In this document: in pieces, positions 7,923-18,528 of the stretch
How positions within the stretch are numbered: position 1 is the first letter of the stretch
Layout of the letters: each line of letters starts with the position of its first letter
From: Paenibacillus lactis
GTDB lineage: Bacteria; Bacillota; Bacilli; Paenibacillales; Paenibacillaceae
Assembly: GCF_017873605.1 (NCBI RefSeq)
Contig: NZ_JAGGKI010000004.1
Location: forward strand, 388,182-452,181
DNA: 64,000 bases
Direction: 5' to 3'
Program-made: the position numbers and the translations under genes
The notes under the pieces: model-generated
Told to the model about the DNA's origin: nothing
The model's database searches: none
The model's input: only the letters and a program-made list of their open reading frames with translations

Positions 7923-9240
7923 GTGTTGGTTTTGATTCTGCAGAGGGTAGTACGCCGGAGTCCTGAAGCATCCACTCGATAAAGCAGCCGTAGCCGGATT
8001 TCGGATCATTCACAAACACATGGGTGACCGCCCCGATCAACTTGCCGTCTTGAACGATTGGACTGCCGCTCATGCCTTGCACGATTCCGCCGGTCTTTTT
8101 GAGAAGCCTAGGATCCGTGATCCGGAGTACAAGCCCTTTGGTTGCGGGTGCATCCTGTTTGGAGACATGAACGATCTCAACGGTGAAACGCTCGACCTCC
8201 TGGCCTTCGACCACGGTCAGTATTTCAGCCGGCCCTTCCTTCACCTCGTGGGACATGGCGATTGGAATCGGCTCCGTGTACAGACCATGCTCCGGCAGAT
8301 CCTTCATTTTGCCGAAAATGCCGAAATGGGTGTTGCGCTCAACATTACCAAGCACCTTGCCGTCTTTGGAAAAGGTCGCCCGTTTCTCGCCTGGTTCCCC
8401 TTCTTCGCTTCTTGAAATGGATGTGACATTGGATTGCACGATTTGCCCGCTCCCCACTTCAATGGGTGTCTGGGTATTCATGTCGGTAATGACGTGGCCG
8501 AGCGCGCCATACACCTTCTGGTGGGGGGCATAAAAGGTTAAGGTGCCCACCCCTGCAGCAGAATCGCGGATATAAAGCCCTAGACGCCAGGTTTTATCGT
8601 CCTCGTCGAAAGCAGGACTCAGCTTTGTCTTCATGACCTTGCCGCTGCGTTTGAACGTGATATCAAGCGGTCGTTTGGCTCTCCCCGCCTTCTCCACGAT
8701 CTCGGCCACCTTCGTTACATCGGTCAGCGGTTTGCCATCCATGGCGGTGAGCAGATCTCCAAGCTTGAGACCTGCAGCTTCGCCGGGAGATACCTTTGCC
8801 CCGTTCGAAGCGCGAACGAGATGATGTCCGACCACCAGGATGCCGGAGGATTTAACCTTAACGCCGATTGTCTGTCCGCCAGGGAACACCTTCAGCTCCG
8901 GCATCACATTCACATGGACTGTCTTCAAAGGAATTTTACCGAATAATTTCAGGGTAACTTCTGCTGTGCCGCTTTGCTGGGGATATAGCTGGAGCGGCTG
9001 CTTTAATGATACTTGGAGCTTCGACGCCCGGGAGCCGTTTAACTGCACCACATCGGGACGATCGACTGAAGCGAGGGCTTGGACGGGCATCGCCACGTCC
9101 AGACGGGCCTGCCGGCCGGCAATCAACCTAAGCTCATCAGGCAATGACGCAAAAGATTGGACAGGCTCAGCAGTTCCAAGGTAACAAAGAAGGAAAGCAA
9201 GAACGAAACCGAGCAGTTTTCTCCTGAGGTTGGGCTTCAA
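7903..9240 (-). CDS. spoIVB: SpoIVB serine peptidase
   Basis: A 445-residue protein released by the forespore to start pro-sigma-K processing in the mother cell. An N-terminal membrane/signal segment (about 8-28) precedes a PDZ domain (about 120-200, with GVKVKSSGILVVG) and an SA-clan peptidase domain. Catalytic candidates by motif: His249 in GALGHV, Asp376 in ITDP, and Ser391 in GMSGSPI. Length is close to the B. subtilis protein. TTG start at 9240 with GGGAG upstream. Adjacent to recN upstream and spo0A downstream, the standard order. The 100 bp before it should hold a forespore promoter, but I could not define one. Confidence 0.97.
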   Translation of the reverse strand: MKPNLRRKLLGFVLAFLLCYLGTAEPVQSFASLPDELRLIAGRQARLDVAMPVQALASVDRPDVVQLNGSRASKLQVSLKQPLQLYPQQSGTAEVTLKLFGKIPLKTVHVNVMPELKVFPGGQTIGVKVKSSGILVVGHHLVRASNGAKVSPGEAAGLKLGDLLTAMDGKPLTDVTKVAEIVEKAGRAKRPLDITFKRSGKVMKTKLSPAFDEDDKTWRLGLYIRDSAAGVGTLTFYAPHQKVYGALGHVITDMNTQTPIEVGSGQIVQSNVTSISRSEEGEPGEKRATFSKDGKVLGNVERNTHFGIFGKMKDLPEHGLYTEPIPIAMSHEVKEGPAEILTVVEGQEVERFTVEIVHVSKQDAPATKGLVLRITDPRLLKKTGGIVQGMSGSPIVQDGKLIGAVTHVFVNDPKSGYGCFIEWMLQDSGVLPSAESKPTQNLKAG

Positions 9241-9340
9241 TGGCTGTCACGCTCCCTTTTTCTTCTTTCGCTTGACGAAAAGGTGGTCGCCAATTGCGTA
9301 CCTTTAAGTTACCCTGCCCCCTGGCTTTTATAACTGTCAA

Positions 9341-11080
9341 TCATTGACCCGAAGCCGTTCTGGAAGCCTTTTGCGCCGCCGCCAGATTGAGCATTTCCTG
9401 GGCATGATGAAGTGTCTTTTCGGTAATTTCGACTCCGCCGAGCATCCGTGCGAGCTCCTTGATCCGCCCCTCTTCGCTTAAATTCTGCACCTGGGTCATC
9501 GTTCTTGAAGATACGACCTTCTTCTCGATCAAGTACTGATGATCGGCCATGCATGCCACTTGCGGCAAGTGCGTGATGGAGAATACCTGGCATGTCTTGG
9601 CGAGCAGGAACAGCTTCTCCGCGATCGATTGAGCGGCCCTGCCGCTAACGCCGGTATCCACCTCGTCAAAGATCAGGACCGGAATTTGGTCATGCCGGGC
9701 GAAGATGCTCTTCATGGCGAGCATGATCCTGGACATTTCGCCGCCGGACGCAATTTTAGCGAGCGGGCGCAGCGGTTCTCCTGGATTCGCCGATATAAGA
9801 AACTCTGCTGCATCGATCCCTTGTTTCGTCAATCGGATTCGTTGTCCTTCATATTCGTAACCATCCGGCGCATCCTGAAGCTCCAGACGAACCTCAAACC
9901 GGGTTCGTTCCATTTGAAGATCCTTCAACTCACGCTCCACTTGGGTCGCCAAATCCCGCGCACACCGCTTACGCGCATCGCTCAACTTCTTGGCAGCTTC
10001 CAGAGCCACAGCGAGCAGCTCGTCCCGCCGTTTCTCCAATCCCTGGATAAATTCGTCCTTGTTCTCCAGCATGTCGGTTTCCTGCTGAATTCTCCCGTAG
10101 TATTCCAGAATTTGCTCCACATTATCCCCATATTTCCGCCGCAAACCGGAGATCATATCTAAACGAAGCTCGATTTCATTCAGCCGCTCCGGATTAAATT
10201 CAATGCCGTCCCGGTAATCCCGCAGCTGGAACACGGCATCCTCCAGCTGATAATAAGCGGATTGCAGCTGCTCCACGAGCGGCTTCAGCCCTTTCTCGTC
10301 ATAGGCCGAGACATCTTCTAGCCGACTGAGCGCCCGGCTGACCGCCTCCAAGCCTGATGACCCGTACAGCAGCTCGTAGGCGCCTGCGACGGAGTCCATC
10401 ATCTTCTCGCTGTGGGACAGCTTGACACGCTCCTCGGACAGCTCCTCGTCCTCTCCCGGCTTTAGCTGGGCCGCCGCAATTTCCTCCAGCTGGAACCGAT
10501 ACATGTCGAGCATCTGATATGCCTTTTGGCTCGTCTCTTGCAGTTCCTTGAGCTCCTGCTCCACCTTGCTGAATTCCGAATACAGCTCCTGGTATTTACG
10601 CTTGGCCGGGCCGATGATCTTCTCCCCGTACGTATCGAGCAGGCTCATGTGCTGTTCCGAACGCAGCAGGCTCTGATGCTCATGCTGGCCGTGAATGTTG
10701 ATGAGCTTCTCCCCTACCTCACGGAGCATACTCAAGTTCACAAGCTGACCGTTAATGCGGGAGGTGCTTTTTCCTTGCGATGTCAGCTCTCTGCGGATCA
10801 GCAAATGCTCCTCGGTATCCGCCTCAATGCCTAAATGCGTTAGTGTTTGCCACACGGGATGTGCCGGGGGAAGATCAAACAGCGCCTCAATCTCCGCCTT
10901 ATCGCAGCCGTACCGGATCAGATCCGCCGATCCGCGCCCGCCGGCAATCAGCCCAAGCGCATCGATGATGATGGATTTTCCCGCGCCTGTCTCCCCTGTA
11001 AGAACATGAAAGCCCGGGTAGAATTGTACGTCCACGCTCTCAACAACAGCCAAATTCCGAATGGATAACGTATTTAACAT
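9341..11080 (-). CDS. recN: DNA repair ATPase RecN
   Basis: A 579-residue SMC-like ATPase acting early in double-strand break repair, gathering DNA ends for recombination. Walker A GETGAGKS is at residues 29-36; the centre (about 160-370) is a charged coiled coil; the C-terminal head has the ABC signature region (IASGGEMSRIMLA) and Walker B (VLIFDEVDTGVSG). Length equals the Bacillus protein (576). It lies 50 bp after argR in the same direction, the usual arrangement. Confidence 0.98.
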   Translation of the reverse strand: MLNTLSIRNLAVVESVDVQFYPGFHVLTGETGAGKSIIIDALGLIAGGRGSADLIRYGCDKAEIEALFDLPPAHPVWQTLTHLGIEADTEEHLLIRRELTSQGKSTSRINGQLVNLSMLREVGEKLINIHGQHEHQSLLRSEQHMSLLDTYGEKIIGPAKRKYQELYSEFSKVEQELKELQETSQKAYQMLDMYRFQLEEIAAAQLKPGEDEELSEERVKLSHSEKMMDSVAGAYELLYGSSGLEAVSRALSRLEDVSAYDEKGLKPLVEQLQSAYYQLEDAVFQLRDYRDGIEFNPERLNEIELRLDMISGLRRKYGDNVEQILEYYGRIQQETDMLENKDEFIQGLEKRRDELLAVALEAAKKLSDARKRCARDLATQVERELKDLQMERTRFEVRLELQDAPDGYEYEGQRIRLTKQGIDAAEFLISANPGEPLRPLAKIASGGEMSRIMLAMKSIFARHDQIPVLIFDEVDTGVSGRAAQSIAEKLFLLAKTCQVFSITHLPQVACMADHQYLIEKKVVSSRTMTQVQNLSEEGRIKELARMLGGVEITEKTLHHAQEMLNLAAAQKASRTASGQ

Positions 11081-11133
11081 CCCTTTAACCCCCTAAACCC
11101 GTAAATCGGATGTATGCCTCGCGAAAACCAATC

Positions 11134-11583
11134 TTAAGAGATATAGCTTTTGATCTGAGATACAACGTGTTCTCCGTCCTCCTCCGTGCGGCAAATCAGC
11201 AAAATGGTGTCATCCCCGCATATCGTGCCCATGATCTGGCTCCACTCCATATTGTCAAGGAGCACGGCTACCGAGTTTGCGGTGCCCGGCAAGCATTTCA
11301 TCACAACCAGATTGCCGGCCCGGTCAATATATACGAAATTATCCACCAGCGCCCGCTTCAGCTTCTGCACCGGATTATAACGCTGATCCGTAGGCATCGA
11401 ATATTTATACCTTCCGTCATCGGTCGGTACCTTGATCAGCAGCAATTCCTTAATATCTCTGGATATCGTAGCCTGCGTCACCTGAAAACCCTCGGCACGG
11501 AGAGCATCAACCAGCTCGTCCTGCGTTTCGATGTCCTGGTGGGTAATGATATCCCTGATTTTAATATGGCGTTGTCCCTTCAT
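11134..11583 (-). CDS. argR: Arginine repressor ArgR/AhrC
   Basis: 149 residues from the ATG at 11583, which has GGGAGG about ten bases upstream; the longer frame lacks such a site. The N-terminal winged helix carries the ArgR pattern [23 protein letters not shown]; the C-terminal hexamerisation and arginine-binding domain has [14 protein letters not shown], with the conserved GDD. It represses arginine biosynthesis and activates catabolism when arginine is bound. No arginine genes are in this window, so it acts at distant operators. Confidence 0.97.
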   Translation of the reverse strand: MKGQRHIKIRDIITHQDIETQDELVDALRAEGFQVTQATISRDIKELLLIKVPTDDGRYKYSMPTDQRYNPVQKLKRALVDNFVYIDRAGNLVVMKCLPGTANSVAVLLDNMEWSQIMGTICGDDTILLICRTEEDGEHVVSQIKSYIS

Positions 11584-11605
11584 ATTCGTAAGAGCCTCCC
11601 GAAAT

Positions 11606-12097
11606 TTAGGTGTTGTATTCGTCATTTCCATTCCATTCCTCATCGGACCAATCCATGGTGAGTCGGTGCACTTCCTGCTCGTTCATATCTACATACAGGA
11701 GCCCGGCACACTCCGGGTACAGCAGCAGGTAAGGCATCAGCCGATCCCGGATACCCGCCCCTGTCCAGTCCACCGGCATCCGTTCACGTGCCAGTTTAAC
11801 CATATACAGCTCCCCGTTGCTGCCGGATGCGACGTAATCAATGAATAGTCTGCTGCGAATCGGCTTGTGTCCCGTGTCAAACGACAGATTTACCTTTACT
11901 TTACCCCCGACAACCTCATATCCTTCCTGTTCAAGCAACCCAATGACTGGGTGATCCGGAATGCGGTCATTGATCGGGATTCCCGGGAGCAGGTCGGGCT
12001 GCGGTGACATCAGCCAGCGGTTGACCCTGTAGCCGATCAAGAGCACGATCACGATGCCAAGCAGCACCATCAACAATCCATCATAACGCTCATTCAT
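11606..12097 (-). CDS. Single-pass membrane protein of unknown function
   Basis: 163 residues from the ATG at 12097 (GAGGTGAGAGG directly upstream). Residues 7-25 are one membrane segment ([19 protein letters not shown]); the rest is a soluble domain of mixed alpha/beta look with a central [22 protein letters not shown] segment. I do not recognise the family. It is inserted between tlyA and argR, where B. subtilis has no gene, and its close spacing to both (69 and 22 bp) makes it part of the same transcript. Confidence 0.8.
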   Translation of the reverse strand: MNERYDGLLMVLLGIVIVLLIGYRVNRWLMSPQPDLLPGIPINDRIPDHPVIGLLEQEGYEVVGGKVKVNLSFDTGHKPIRSRLFIDYVASGSNGELYMVKLARERMPVDWTGAGIRDRLMPYLLLYPECAGLLYVDMNEQEVHRLTMDWSDEEWNGNDEYNT

Positions 12098-12166
12098 CCT
12101 CTCACCTCGAATTTTGATATTCGCGGATGGGAACATAAATTCCTCTTTTTCAGCAAAAGAAACCCA

Positions 12167-13033
12167 TCATTTCGATGAGTTTCCCGTGAATGTATGAGCT
12201 GCTTGCTTAACAATGCTGTCGATCCATTGATCCAGCTCGGCATGATCCATGTGCTGAACCGGTTCTTCCGTTTCAGCCGCGTCCTCCGGCTCAAGCCGCC
12301 AGTGGGCCAGGAATTCAATATTGCCTTCGCCGCCCGTGATGGGCGAGAAGGTCAGATTGTTCAGCCTGAATCCGATATCTTCAGCAAAATGAAGCACCTG
12401 CGTTAAAACTTCCTTGTGTACTTTGGGGTCTCGGACAACACCGGATTTACCGACCTTCTCCCGTCCTGCCTCGAATTGCGGCTTGATTAAAGCTGCCACA
12501 TCTCCGGGTCTGTCCAGAAGCGTCTTGAGCGTCGGCAAAATGATACGCAGCGAAATAAAAGATACATCGATGCTGGCGATATCCGGCCGGGGGCCTTTCA
12601 GATCCTCGGGTGTCATGTAGCGGAAATTCGTCCGCTCCATGACGCATACACGTTCATCGTTCCGGAGCGACCAATCGAGCTGATTGTATCCGACATCGAT
12701 CGCATAGACGTAGCTGGCTCCATGCTGAAGCGCACAATCGGTAAAACCGCCGGTGGATGAGCCGATATCCAGCATCGTTCTGCCCTTCATATCGAGACCG
12801 AAATGAGAGATCGCCTTCTCAAGCTTAAGACCTCCCCGGCTTACATAAGGATGCACAGAGCCCTTTACTTTCAGCTCCGTCGTACGCGGGATTTTCATGC
12901 CGGCTTTCTCGATTCGCTCGGTTCCGGCATAGACCAGACCCGCCATAATGGCAGACTTGGCTTTCTCCCTGCTATCATAATATCCCTGCTCCACAAGCAG
13001 GACATCAACACGTTCCTTGTGAGATGATTCCAT
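12167..13033 (-). CDS. TlyA family rRNA 2'-O-methyltransferase (YqxC)
   Basis: 288 residues: an N-terminal S4 RNA-binding domain (about 8-68, RVDVLLVEQGYYDSREKAK) and an FtsJ-like methyltransferase domain with the SAM site LDIGSSTGGFTDCALQHGA near residue 88. TlyA proteins methylate ribose in 16S and/or 23S rRNA. The neighbour order dxs-tlyA-argR-recN is the standard Firmicute one. It ends with a 35-residue acidic tail. Good AGGAG site before the ATG. Confidence 0.93.
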   Translation of the reverse strand: MESSHKERVDVLLVEQGYYDSREKAKSAIMAGLVYAGTERIEKAGMKIPRTTELKVKGSVHPYVSRGGLKLEKAISHFGLDMKGRTMLDIGSSTGGFTDCALQHGASYVYAIDVGYNQLDWSLRNDERVCVMERTNFRYMTPEDLKGPRPDIASIDVSFISLRIILPTLKTLLDRPGDVAALIKPQFEAGREKVGKSGVVRDPKVHKEVLTQVLHFAEDIGFRLNNLTFSPITGGEGNIEFLAHWRLEPEDAAETEEPVQHMDHAELDQWIDSIVKQAAHTFTGNSSK

Positions 13034-13052
13034 AAAACACTCCTGATGGTTT

Positions 13053-14960
13053 CTAAGACGTAAAACTTCTCTTCCCGAGCGTAGCCGTACGAGCAGTTTT
13101 GAGACTGCGGATTTCGTTGCATACCGCCTCCAGCGTCAATCCGACCTCTTCCCGCTGCTCTTGGATGCTGCCGTGCTCAATGAACCTGTCCTCAATCCCC
13201 ATTAACGAGACAACCGCGTCATGAATACCTTGCTCGGCAAAGTACTCCAGCACGCTGCTGCCAAGGCTGCCGGCCTGCGAAACCTCCTCCAGAACGATCA
13301 TGCTCGTTCCGGACGCCGCCAGCTTCTTCAGCATATCGCCGTCAAGCGGCTTCAAGAAACGCGCATTCACAACCTCAACGGAAATGCCCTCCCGCTTAAG
13401 CAGATCGGCCGCTTCTTCGGCCAGCTGCACCATTGGACCGGCCGCCAAAATCGCGTAGCCCTCGCCGCGGCGGACTGTTTCCCATGTACCGATCGGGATC
13501 GGCTTGAGCTCCGGATCCAACGGAACGCCGCGGACATTGTTCCGCGGATAGCGATAGGCGATCGGCCCGTCGTTATAGTCAAGCGCCGTCTTCATCATAT
13601 GGCGAAGCTCATTCTCGTCCTTCGGCATCATGATGACGATGTTCGGAATATGGCGCATAAAGGCCACATCGTACACCCCTTGATGGGTCTCGCCGTCAGC
13701 GCCGACAAAGCCCGCACGGTCGATGGCGAACATCACGTTGGCATTGTGGCGGCAGATATCGTGGACGATCTGGTCGTATGCCCGCTGCATGAAGGTGGAA
13801 TATACCGCAAATACCGGCTTCAAGCCTTCCATGGCCAGTGCGGCACAAAGCGTCGCCGCATGCTGCTCGGCAATGCCGACATCGATCATCCGGTCCGGGA
13901 ACTTCTTGCCGAACGGAATCAAGCCCGAGCCGCCCGGCATTGCCGGCGTGACCGCAACGATGCGCTCATCCTGTTCGCCGAGCTCAACGAGCGTTTGTCC
14001 GAACACTTCCGTATACATCGGATTGCCTACCGCTTTCAGCACTTGGCCGGATTCGATCTTGTACGGCGTGATGCCGTGCCACTTATGGGAATCCGATTCG
14101 GCAGGACGGTAGCCTTTGCCCTTGGTGGTTACCGCATGAATCAGCACCGGCCCGTCGACATTGTCGGCCTGCTGCAGCGTATCGATCAGCTTGCTTAAAT
14201 CATGACCGTCCACAGGTCCCAAATACGTAAATCCAAGCTCCTCGAACAAAACGCCGGGAACCATCATATATTTGAGGCTGTCCTTCATTTTCTCCGCGGT
14301 CTTCGCCAGCTTGCCGCCGATCGCCGGAATTTTCTTGAGCAGCATCTCGACCTCGTCCTTCGCCCGCAAATAATAGCGGTCCGAGCGGATTTTGCTCAAA
14401 TAGTTATGCATCGCCCCGACGTTCGGAGCAATCGACATTTCATTATCGTTCAGGATGACCATCAGCTTCTTCCGCTCATGGCCGATATGATTCAGGGCCT
14501 CAAACGCCATCCCGCCCGTAAGGGCGCCATCGCCGATGAGCGCGATTACCCGGTTGTTGTCGCCTTTCAAATCCCGCGCCATCGCCATGCCCATCGCTGC
14601 CGAGAGGGAAGTGCTGCTGTGGCCGGCTTCCCAGACGTCATGCTCGCTTTCCGCACGTTTCACAAAACCGCACAAGCCCTTGTATTTACGCAAGGTGTCG
14701 AATTTATCCATCCGTCCCGTCAATATCTTATGGACATAGGCTTGATGGCCCACGTCAAAAATCATCTTGTCACGAGGGCTGTCAAAGCAATAGTGCAAGG
14801 CCAGCGTGAGTTCAACCACTCCCAGATTCGGTGCAAGATGACCGCCGGTCACGGACAGCTTTTCAATCAGAAACTGACGGATTTGCACCGCCAGGTCCTC
14901 AAGTTCGTCCACCGACAGTTTTTTCAGTTGGTTGGGATGTTTGATATTTGGAAGCAGCAC
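13053..14960 (-). CDS. dxs: 1-deoxy-D-xylulose-5-phosphate synthase
   Basis: 635 residues, full length. The thiamine-diphosphate enzyme condenses pyruvate and glyceraldehyde 3-phosphate in the first step of the MEP isoprenoid pathway. Visible motifs: the catalytic His in [15 protein letters not shown], the TPP Mg2+ site [15 protein letters not shown], and the transketolase-like [18 protein letters not shown] start with GGGGAG eight bases upstream. It follows ispA, which elongates the isoprenoids made from this pathway, with a 124-bp gap. Confidence 0.98.
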   Translation of the reverse strand: MLLPNIKHPNQLKKLSVDELEDLAVQIRQFLIEKLSVTGGHLAPNLGVVELTLALHYCFDSPRDKMIFDVGHQAYVHKILTGRMDKFDTLRKYKGLCGFVKRAESEHDVWEAGHSSTSLSAAMGMAMARDLKGDNNRVIALIGDGALTGGMAFEALNHIGHERKKLMVILNDNEMSIAPNVGAMHNYLSKIRSDRYYLRAKDEVEMLLKKIPAIGGKLAKTAEKMKDSLKYMMVPGVLFEELGFTYLGPVDGHDLSKLIDTLQQADNVDGPVLIHAVTTKGKGYRPAESDSHKWHGITPYKIESGQVLKAVGNPMYTEVFGQTLVELGEQDERIVAVTPAMPGGSGLIPFGKKFPDRMIDVGIAEQHAATLCAALAMEGLKPVFAVYSTFMQRAYDQIVHDICRHNANVMFAIDRAGFVGADGETHQGVYDVAFMRHIPNIVIMMPKDENELRHMMKTALDYNDGPIAYRYPRNNVRGVPLDPELKPIPIGTWETVRRGEGYAILAAGPMVQLAEEAADLLKREGISVEVVNARFLKPLDGDMLKKLAASGTSMIVLEEVSQAGSLGSSVLEYFAEQGIHDAVVSLMGIEDRFIEHGSIQEQREEVGLTLEAVCNEIRSLKTARTATLGKRSFTS

Positions 14961-15084
14961 GAAGAATCTCCCCGCTTTCCTTGATAAAGTAAAGTTAGCA
15001 ATTCATAAACCATGAAAGGCTGCGCTATCATCAGCCATTTAAAGACATTATATCACAAATAATCGGTGTGCAAGTAACCCCGCT

Positions 15085-15990
15085 CTAGTGGTCCCGAGCC
15101 AAGAGAAAGTCTGCAATTTCATGCAGTCTGGACGGGTCCGGAAAATTCCCTTCGGAAATGGCGCTCTTCGCTTCGGCGGTCAGACGCTCAACCTCCCGCT
15201 TGGAGGCTTCCAAGCCGATAAAAAACGGATAGGTCACCTTCTCCTGCTTCACATCGCTTTGCGTCGGCTTGCCAAGCTTGGCCTCATCGCCGATCAAGTC
15301 GAGGATATCGTCCTGGATTTGGAAGGCCAGCCCGATATGCTTGCCGAAGGAGCGAAGCGAATCGATCTGGGCTTCTGAACAGCCTGCTACCCGTCCTCCA
15401 GCCATGAGGGAGAACATGATCAGATCGCTTGTCTTATGCAGATGAATATACTCCAGCTGCTCAAGGCTGGTTAATCCCTGCTCTCCTTCCATATCGGCCA
15501 CTTGGCCGCCAACCATTCCCCGGGGCCCGGCATATTCCGCAAGGTCCTCCACAATCGACAGCACCCGATCGGCAGGAATCCCGTGCTTGCGCGAGGACTG
15601 CACAATGCTGTAAAAAGCATGCGTCAGCAGCGCATCGCCCGCCAGAATCGCCGCTGCTTCACCGAACACTTTATGATTCGTAGGCTTCCCCCGCCGGAAA
15701 TCATCATCGTCCATCGCAGGCAAATCGTCATGGATGAGCGAATATGTATGCACCATCTCAACGGCGCACGCCACCGGCAGAGCCGCTTCTCTGCTTCCGC
15801 CGGCTGCTTCGCAAGCCGCGATGACCAGCAGCGGACGCAGACGCTTTCCGCCTGCCATTAAGGAATACGTCATCGATCGATGAAGGGTTTCAGGAACTTT
15901 CCATCCCTCCGGAAAAAGGGCCGTAAGCTCGCTGTCCAGCCTGTCACAGATGTCATTCATATATTGCTGAAAAGGAAGTCTATTATTCAC
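15085..15990 (-). CDS. ispA: Polyprenyl synthetase, farnesyl diphosphate synthase type
   Basis: 301 residues. The two aspartate-rich motifs are clear: DDLPAMDDDDFRRG (first, about residues 90-103) and DDILD (second, near 230). The enzyme makes farnesyl diphosphate from IPP and DMAPP in the cytoplasm, for undecaprenyl carriers and quinone side chains. The start overlaps the end of xseB by eight bases, indicating translational coupling in the xseA-xseB-ispA block. Confidence 0.95.
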   Translation of the reverse strand: MNNRLPFQQYMNDICDRLDSELTALFPEGWKVPETLHRSMTYSLMAGGKRLRPLLVIAACEAAGGSREAALPVACAVEMVHTYSLIHDDLPAMDDDDFRRGKPTNHKVFGEAAAILAGDALLTHAFYSIVQSSRKHGIPADRVLSIVEDLAEYAGPRGMVGGQVADMEGEQGLTSLEQLEYIHLHKTSDLIMFSLMAGGRVAGCSEAQIDSLRSFGKHIGLAFQIQDDILDLIGDEAKLGKPTQSDVKQEKVTYPFFIGLEASKREVERLTAEAKSAISEGNFPDPSRLHEIADFLLARDH

Positions 15991-16252
15991 TCAATTCACC
16001 TGTCTCATCAAGTGCGCCGCCGAAGGGCTTGCGCTTGAGCTCCCCGCCTTCTTCGACAATCATCTCGATTTTCTGTTCAACCTGCTCCAGCTTTTGACTG
16101 CACATTTGAGACAGCTTCATCCCTTGCTGGAACAAGTCGATCGCCTTCTCCAAAGGGACGTCCCCGTCCTCCAGCTGCTCGACGATCTGCTCCAGCTGTG
16201 CCATCGCCTCTTCAAAGCTGATCTCCATCAAGTCTTTTGCCTCACTAGACAC
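15983..16252 (-). CDS. xseB: Exodeoxyribonuclease VII small subunit
   Basis: About 89 residues from a GTG at 16252, nine bases after AAAGGAGG; the ATG at 16261 touches that site and is less likely. The short all-helical family signature is present: FEEAMAQLEQIVEQLEDG and LEKAIDLFQQGMKL. Several copies bind one XseA to form the nuclease that degrades single-stranded DNA from both ends. It overlaps the stop of xseA by eight bases. Confidence 0.93.
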   Translation of the reverse strand: MSSEAKDLMEISFEEAMAQLEQIVEQLEDGDVPLEKAIDLFQQGMKLSQMCSQKLEQVEQKIEMIVEEGGELKRKPFGGALDETGELSE

Positions 16253-17612
16253 GTTCTTCATCCTCCTTTATTCCCCACACTTGACACTGCAGCCGGCCAT
16301 CATTGACCCTCACTTGAACCAAATCGCCGAGCTGCACATCTTCCACTGATTTGATCAGCTTCTGTTCCTGCTCATCATAAACCAGGCTGTACCCTCGGGA
16401 CATGATCTTAAGCGGACTAAGCGCATCCAGATGGCGGATCTCCGTCTGCAGCTGGGACAGCTTGGCTTTGCGGATCGATTGCATGGCAAGCATCAGGCGG
16501 CGTTTCGCCTGCTCCTTCCGCAGCGATGCCTGCTCGACCTGGGCGCGCGGATTGGATCTGATCAATCCCTGATGCAGCGACCGCTGGCGCTGACGGTAGA
16601 GCGACAGCTGCGATTTGAGCGTTCCTTGCAATCGGTAGGAGAGCATGTCCAAGCGCTCGGCATGCTGCAGCATGTAGCGGCGAGGATGGTTCAGCACCGG
16701 CGAGCGCTGAAGTCTCGCAAGGCGCTCCCGGCTTCGCTGAAGCCGCTGCTGAAGCCCTTGATTCAGCTGCCGCTGGCGCTGCACAATCTGTCCCTTCAGC
16801 TCCGCGCGGCTCGGAACTGCAAGCTCCGCAGCCGCTGTCGGCGTCGCTGCACGCACATCGGCTACAAAATCGGCGATCGTAAAATCCGTCTCATGGCCGA
16901 CAGCCGAGATCACCGGAATATTCGATTGATGGATCGCTCTGGCGACGATCTCCTCGTTGAATGCCCATAGCTCCTCCAGCGAGCCTCCGCCCCGGCCGAC
17001 AATGAGCACATCCGCTTCGCCAAGCTCGTTCATCGCACGGATTCCCTTAACAATGGAGGGTGCTGCCGACTTTCCCTGAACCAGGACCGGGTACAGCTGT
17101 ACAGTCGCCTGCGGATACCGTCTCTGAATCGTTGTTATAATATCGCGAACAGCTGCCCCGGTCGGTGAGGTTATCACACCGATCGTCTTGGGATAGCTCG
17201 GAAGCGGGCGTTTAAGCTCCTGCGAAAACAAGCCCTCTTCCTCCAGCTTTGACTTGAGCTGCTCGTAAGCGAGATACAGGCTGCCGATTCCGTCCGGCTG
17301 CATCTGAATGGCATAGAACTGATATTGACCGTCCCGCTCATAGACGGAGACATTGCCTCTGGCTATCACCCTCGAGCCTTCTCTCGGGATAAACGGCAAG
17401 CGCTGATTATGGCTCGCAAACATGATCGCCCGGATTCGGCTGCCTTCATCCTTCAACGTAAAATACATATGTCCGCTGGAATGATGCGTAAAATTCGATA
17501 TCTCCCCGCGAATCCAGACGTCGGACAGCCTGGAGTCGCCTTCCATTTTCATTCGAATATATCGGTTCAAATCCTTAACGGACAGGACGCGTCCCGGATC
17601 CACGGATTTCAT
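16245..17612 (-). CDS. xseA: Exodeoxyribonuclease VII large subunit
   Basis: About 455 residues. The N-terminal OB fold (residues 12-110, VWIRGEISNFTHHSSGHMYFTLKD) binds single strands; the catalytic domain has the family motifs GVITSPTGAAVRDI and VGRGGGSLEELWAFN with the GHETD element after it; the C-terminal part is a long basic coiled coil. I chose the ATG at 17612, since the upstream TTG at 17621 overlaps its own ribosome binding site. It begins right at the folD stop and overlaps xseB. Confidence 0.96.
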   Translation of the reverse strand: MKSVDPGRVLSVKDLNRYIRMKMEGDSRLSDVWIRGEISNFTHHSSGHMYFTLKDEGSRIRAIMFASHNQRLPFIPREGSRVIARGNVSVYERDGQYQFYAIQMQPDGIGSLYLAYEQLKSKLEEEGLFSQELKRPLPSYPKTIGVITSPTGAAVRDIITTIQRRYPQATVQLYPVLVQGKSAAPSIVKGIRAMNELGEADVLIVGRGGGSLEELWAFNEEIVARAIHQSNIPVISAVGHETDFTIADFVADVRAATPTAAAELAVPSRAELKGQIVQRQRQLNQGLQQRLQRSRERLARLQRSPVLNHPRRYMLQHAERLDMLSYRLQGTLKSQLSLYRQRQRSLHQGLIRSNPRAQVEQASLRKEQAKRRLMLAMQSIRKAKLSQLQTEIRHLDALSPLKIMSRGYSLVYDEQEQKLIKSVEDVQLGDLVQVRVNDGRLQCQVWGIKEDEERV

Positions 17613-17613
17613 A

Positions 17614-18474
17614 TTATTCAATTCCGCTCAGCCGTTTGGCGGCCAGCAGCGTATTCTTCATCAGCATCGTGATGGTCATCGGACCGACGCCTCCGGGAAC
17701 TGGCGTAATCGGACCCGAGATCTCCTTCACGCTCGCAAAATCAACGTCTCCCGCCAGCTTGCCGTTCTCCAGACGGTTCATGCCGACGTCGATAATGACG
17801 GCGCCCGGCTTGACATAGCTGGCGTCAATCATATTCGCCCGGCCGATGGCAACGACCAAAATATCGGCCTGCTTCGCGATTTCCGGCATGTTGCTCGTTC
17901 TCGAATGGCACATCGTCACGGTGGCGTTTTCCCGCTGCAGCAGCAGCGATACCGGCTTGCCCACAATATTGGATCTGCCGATAACGACGGCATGCTTGCC
18001 CGAAATTTCGACGCCTGTCCGTTTGATCAGCTCAATGACGCCCGCCGGGGTACATGGCAGCAGACTGTCGTCCCCGATGACCAGGTTGCCCACATTGACC
18101 GGATGGAACCCGTCCACATCTTTTTCAACGGCAATCGCATCAATTACCGCCTTCTCTTGAATATGACCGGGGAGCGGAAGCTGAACAAGAATCCCGTGAA
18201 TGGACGACTGCTTATTCAGCTTGTCCACCAGAGCTAGCACCTCTTCCTGGCTGGAATCGGCAGGAAGCCGGTGCACCTCGGAATAAAAGCCGAGATCGTG
18301 GCACGCCTTTTCCTTATTTCGGACATAAACATGGGAAGCCGGATCGTCACCCACCAGCACAACCGCCAAGCCCGGGCGCACGCCCTGTTTCGACAGCTGC
18401 TGCACCTCCAGCGCGATCCCTTCGCGAATTTCTTCGGATATCTGTTTACCATTAATGATCGTTGCTGCTGTCAT
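17614..18474 (-). CDS. folD: Bifunctional methylenetetrahydrofolate dehydrogenase/cyclohydrolase
   Basis: 286 residues. FolD interconverts 5,10-methylene-THF and 10-formyl-THF using NADP, feeding purine synthesis and initiator-tRNA formylation. The catalytic region shows [14 protein letters not shown] with the active-site Lys, the ILVQLPLP motif, and the NADP-binding [24 protein letters not shown] closes the protein. It sits between nusB and xseA as in B. subtilis. Confidence 0.98.
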   Translation of the reverse strand: MTAATIINGKQISEEIREGIALEVQQLSKQGVRPGLAVVLVGDDPASHVYVRNKEKACHDLGFYSEVHRLPADSSQEEVLALVDKLNKQSSIHGILVQLPLPGHIQEKAVIDAIAVEKDVDGFHPVNVGNLVIGDDSLLPCTPAGVIELIKRTGVEISGKHAVVIGRSNIVGKPVSLLLQRENATVTMCHSRTSNMPEIAKQADILVVAIGRANMIDASYVKPGAVIIDVGMNRLENGKLAGDVDFASVKEISGPITPVPGGVGPMTITMLMKNTLLAAKRLSGIE

Positions 18475-18528
18475 CCTAATCTCTCCTCACTATGATTGAA
18501 TGATCCGCCTGCCATCCTGGGCGTAGAA

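Noticed and set aside
13221..14984. Long plus-strand ORFs opposite dxs
   Set aside because: Shadow frames of a GC-rich conserved gene, rich in His and Arg, without ribosome binding sites.
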